Shown: in pieces, positions 61,384 through 64,000 of the stretch
Layout of the letters: each line of letters starts with the position of its first letter
Position numbering within the stretch: position 1 is the first letter of the stretch
Source of the DNA: Malania oleifera
Lineage: Eukaryota > Streptophyta > Magnoliopsida > Santalales > Ximeniaceae
DNA: 64,000 nucleotides
NCBI RefSeq assembly: GCF_029873635.1
Contig: NC_080421.1
Span: 36,002,617 to 36,066,616, forward strand
Direction: 5' to 3'
Notes under the pieces: model-generated
The model's input: the letters and a program-made list of their open reading frames with translations, nothing else
What the model was told of the DNA's origin: nothing
Database searches by the model: none
Program-made: the position numbers and the translations under genes

Positions 61384-62633
61384 TCCACCTTGGCAAATAT
61401 ACACCCCTTACGAGAAACAAAAAAACATAAAATCTGCTGCTCCACCTTGACCTTGGCATAATAAGTTGGAATCATCTCCTTTCTAGCAACTGGAGACAAA
61501 AACCAAGTCCAAACAATGATTGAACTTGTTCATGGAAACTTCAGCTTCTATGAACCCCGATTAACTTGTAGATGTTATAACTAGAGATTATACCCTGGAC
61601 TTCCAACAAGGTCTTCCCACAACAGTAAGCACATAACCCATTGTAGACCTCTTGAAATCAAAGCCCCCTACATAGTCTACATCAACAAATCTTATAATTG
61701 ACGGATCACTCAGTTGCCTGCCAAAACACCTCATTGCACCAACATTAGGGACCTTTGAAATATCCAAGACATCACCGACTATCCTTGGGTACCGAGCGGT
61801 AAAATATTTACATTGATTCTACACAAAACCACCCTGAGACGACAAAAAAAAAAAAAATCTCCTTGCAGTTCTGTTCACAAAGCCACCTTGAGATAATCCC
61901 AATCTCCCTGCAGCCCTGTCCTTAAGAATCTCCAAACCAAGATTCTCCTTGGTTGTACCCAAAATCTTTATGTCAAAACTTTTACTTAATTGAGTTCCCA
62001 ACTAATTAGCCTCAGTTAAAGTCTTCACAGCAAATAACATGTTATCCATAAACAACAGAAACATCACCCCCTTGCATCCTATCACTTCCTTCCCTTTTGG
62101 AAGCTCCACCAACTCCGAAATTTGATTATTATGCAGTAACTCCATTTCCTCCACCACAGCACTCGTTTATCTATTTTTCACTTTGTTGTGCACCGCATCT
62201 TAAAAATAGTAGGAATCTTGCTAGTAGTGATGAATGCAAAATAGACTAGAACATCAAATTTATATATGAGTGGAGGCTTAATAGAACATCTGGACCCATT
62301 GTTTTCTTGCTGGTCTCTTGAGTTAAAACTCCCTGCAATATGAACCATGTCATCTCTGCCTTGAGTCTTTAACTTCACTTGCATCACATGTTCATTGCTT
62401 CTGTAGTATTTTGGCAGTTGTTTCTCTTCCTTCACCTGAGTACGTTGAATCATGGCTTTCTTACAAAAAATCATGACTCCACTGATCACCACCCTTTTTT
62501 CATTGAATTACCCAGCTTGAACCCACCTTTCCTATACCCCTAAAAGATTTACTGTCCGGACATTACACCAAGCCTAGACCTCACCTCACTAGAAACGTGC
62601 ACAGCTCGAAATCCAAACAATCTCACACCGAAG
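61384..62633 (-). pseudogene. copia G pol remnant (integrase end, RT, RNase H)
   Basis: On the minus strand: integrase C-terminal region (62630-62500, VRLFGFRAVHVSSEVRSRLG), linker, RT N-terminal block (about 62118-62070, ELVELPKGKEVIGCK), then directly the active-site region with FMDNM in place of YVDDM (about 62060-62040) and FDIKILGTTKENLGLEI (62000-61900). RNase H comes last with a block ending RSTMGYV (about 61690-61610). About 80-100 residues of RT between the first two RT blocks are deleted. Stops and frameshifts are common. Non-functional. Confidence 0.8.
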
Positions 62634-64000
62634 TGGTTGAAATTAGGAATAGCTTCCCAAGAGGTGGGTGAATTGGGATTTTAAAAACTTTCTTTTAATT
62701 CCTTTTAAGAATACTTAACTTCTTTTATTGTTTAACCAATTCTTTGACTTGTTTATTTAATTTGTCAAACACACAATAACTTGGTTTCTTTTATACAATC
62801 AACAACACAACTAATTAAACATCCAATCTTCAACCACACTATCCAAACCAATCAAACACAATTGGAAAGCAAAACAACCAAGTCAAGATTAAGATAACTG
62901 CATCACTACTTAGATTGATGAAAGCATTCAAGATTCAGTACTTTTGGAATATAAACACACTCCAATCAATAACAAACTTTAAACAATTTAACTTTCAGTT
63001 TTTGTTTGGTTTGTAGCCCTGTAGTGAATTTGAATCAAACCCTATATTAATGAATTTGCTTCTTCAATATGATGTTCAATATAAAATTTAATCACTCTTT
63101 CCAAATATTTAGAATTCAAATAAACTCTTGGTAAATTTATCTTTGGGTGTTTAACCAAGTAATGTACTCCCGTATGGTTTCCGTAAAGTAAGGTTTAACC
63201 AACGTACTCCCTTTCGGTTTCCGCAATCCCAAATCAAAACTGAACCTTAAGTTTATTTAACTTCCAAATTATGTAGTTTGTTTTTTTATCAATTAAACCA
63301 TCCACGCAATTGTATATGTCCTAAAAGTAAAGAGTAAGGGAAAGAGAGAGGAACACAAGATTTTATGAGGTTCGGCTTCAACACAGCCCACGTCCTCGCC
63401 CTTGGCAAACCACCAAACGATTCCACTATCGCAGTTCCTTTACTGGGTGGAACAAAACCTTTACACACTCCTTCAGTAGGCTAGAGCCCGCCTCTCCAAA
63501 CGATATCCCCTCGTTCGATCACTTTTTAACTAGGCTAGAGCCCACCTCCCTAAGAAATCTCCCCTTGCTTAGCCAACAATCCGAACACCTCGAACCATCC
63601 AACAACTACACAAAATATGAAGAAAATATTGTGTACAAAGCACTCTCATAATAGAGTAGATTAGTACAATTTCAACTCTAGGTACTTCAATAATTTAAAT
63701 ACCACAAAGAAATAGAATTGAAGCTCAAAAGTAGAATTCACCAAGGGTTCCTTTGTGCTTTGAGAAAATTCAGTATGAGAACCTTGGGTTGGTATTTCAA
63801 CAACAATTTAGATGATCTCTCTTCAGCAAGAGTTTGAGCAATTCAAAGCTTTGAAAGAGGTTGAGAGATTTGATACAAGTGTGTTGTGTAATTGCCTGTC
63901 TCTTTGAAATCTTGAGATTAAGGATGTATTTATAGGCATTCTAGGCTTAGTTTCCTTGTTCCCAAGTGACTTTGAGTGTTTCCCAAGTTCCTACAACGTT
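62634..64000 (-). mobile_element. LTR of family E, cut by the window end
   Basis: Starts at TGGTTGAAATTAGGAATAGC, inside the integrase of copia G. GGTGGGTGAATTGGGA follows, the antisense form of the usual copia LTR 3' end. Antisense U5 phrase GAGGTTCGGCTTCAACACAG at about 63369, and antisense TATA-like TATTTATAGG at about 63927. The family is distinct from D. Whether it is a solo LTR or part of a full element cannot be seen. The likely TSD copy CGAAG is at 62629-62633. Confidence 0.65.

Larger units (their letters stand above)
56445..62633 (-). mobile_element. Ty1/copia element G, decayed, with nested insertions
   Basis: A minus-strand copia element. The integrase C-terminal part, RT and RNase H run from 62633 to about 61500, then a polypurine-like CCAAGGTGGATATTT leads into a small 3' LTR (61380 down to 56445). 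That LTR is split by D copy no. 3. The right side ends abruptly at 62634 inside the integrase region, where an LTR of another family starts. Its 5' part presumably lies beyond the window. It is the oldest layer of the right block. Confidence 0.75.

Overview
The window is plant nuclear DNA, most likely from a dicot with a large, repeat-filled genome. It is AT-rich and full of microsatellites. Its gag and pol remnants belong to plant LTR-retrotransposon lineages: Ty3/gypsy Tekay-type chromoviruses, Athila-type and Tat/Ogre-type elements, and Ty1/copia. I found no intact host gene, no tRNA or rRNA gene and no CRISPR. About 52 of the 64 kb is nested LTR-retrotransposon sequence. Boundaries were read from terminal TG..CA, 5-bp target-site duplications (TSDs), primer-binding sites (PBS), polypurine tracts (PPT) and comparison between copies.

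Left block (1-19436): an internally deleted Ty1/copia element on the minus strand. Its left LTR is interrupted by an Athila-family solo LTR (130-2178). Its interior is interrupted by a 14-kb Ogre/Tat-like element (2846-16899, TSD GTTCA) with 3.2-kb LTRs, a stop-containing gag, no detectable pol and three tandem-repeat arrays in its 3' region.

Spacer (19437-25722): a probable solo copia-type LTR (19592-20147), a SINE-like scrap, two local tandem duplications and no gene.

Central nest (25723-53289), four levels deep. A solo LTR of a long-LTR family called D here (TSD GAAAA) holds a Tekay-type element A on the minus strand (25830-51254, TSD TAGGG). One LTR of A holds an Athila-type element on the minus strand (27709-44633, TSD CCAGT). 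That element holds a Tekay-type element F on the plus strand (30453-39160, TSD CTTCA). The same LTR of A also carries a second D solo LTR (44903-47038, TSD AAGGC).

Right block: 53295-56444 is AT-rich with one MITE-like inverted repeat. From 56445 a decayed minus-strand Ty1/copia element G runs to 62633. Its 3' LTR holds a third D solo LTR (56705-61122, TSD AAACC), which holds a fourth in opposite orientation (56847-59113). An LTR of another family (E) interrupts G at 62634 and runs off the window.

No element here looks autonomous: all coding regions carry stops, frameshifts or deletions. The most unusual signal is a cluster of GTCGAC-centred palindromes just upstream of the TATA-like box in four different LTR families.
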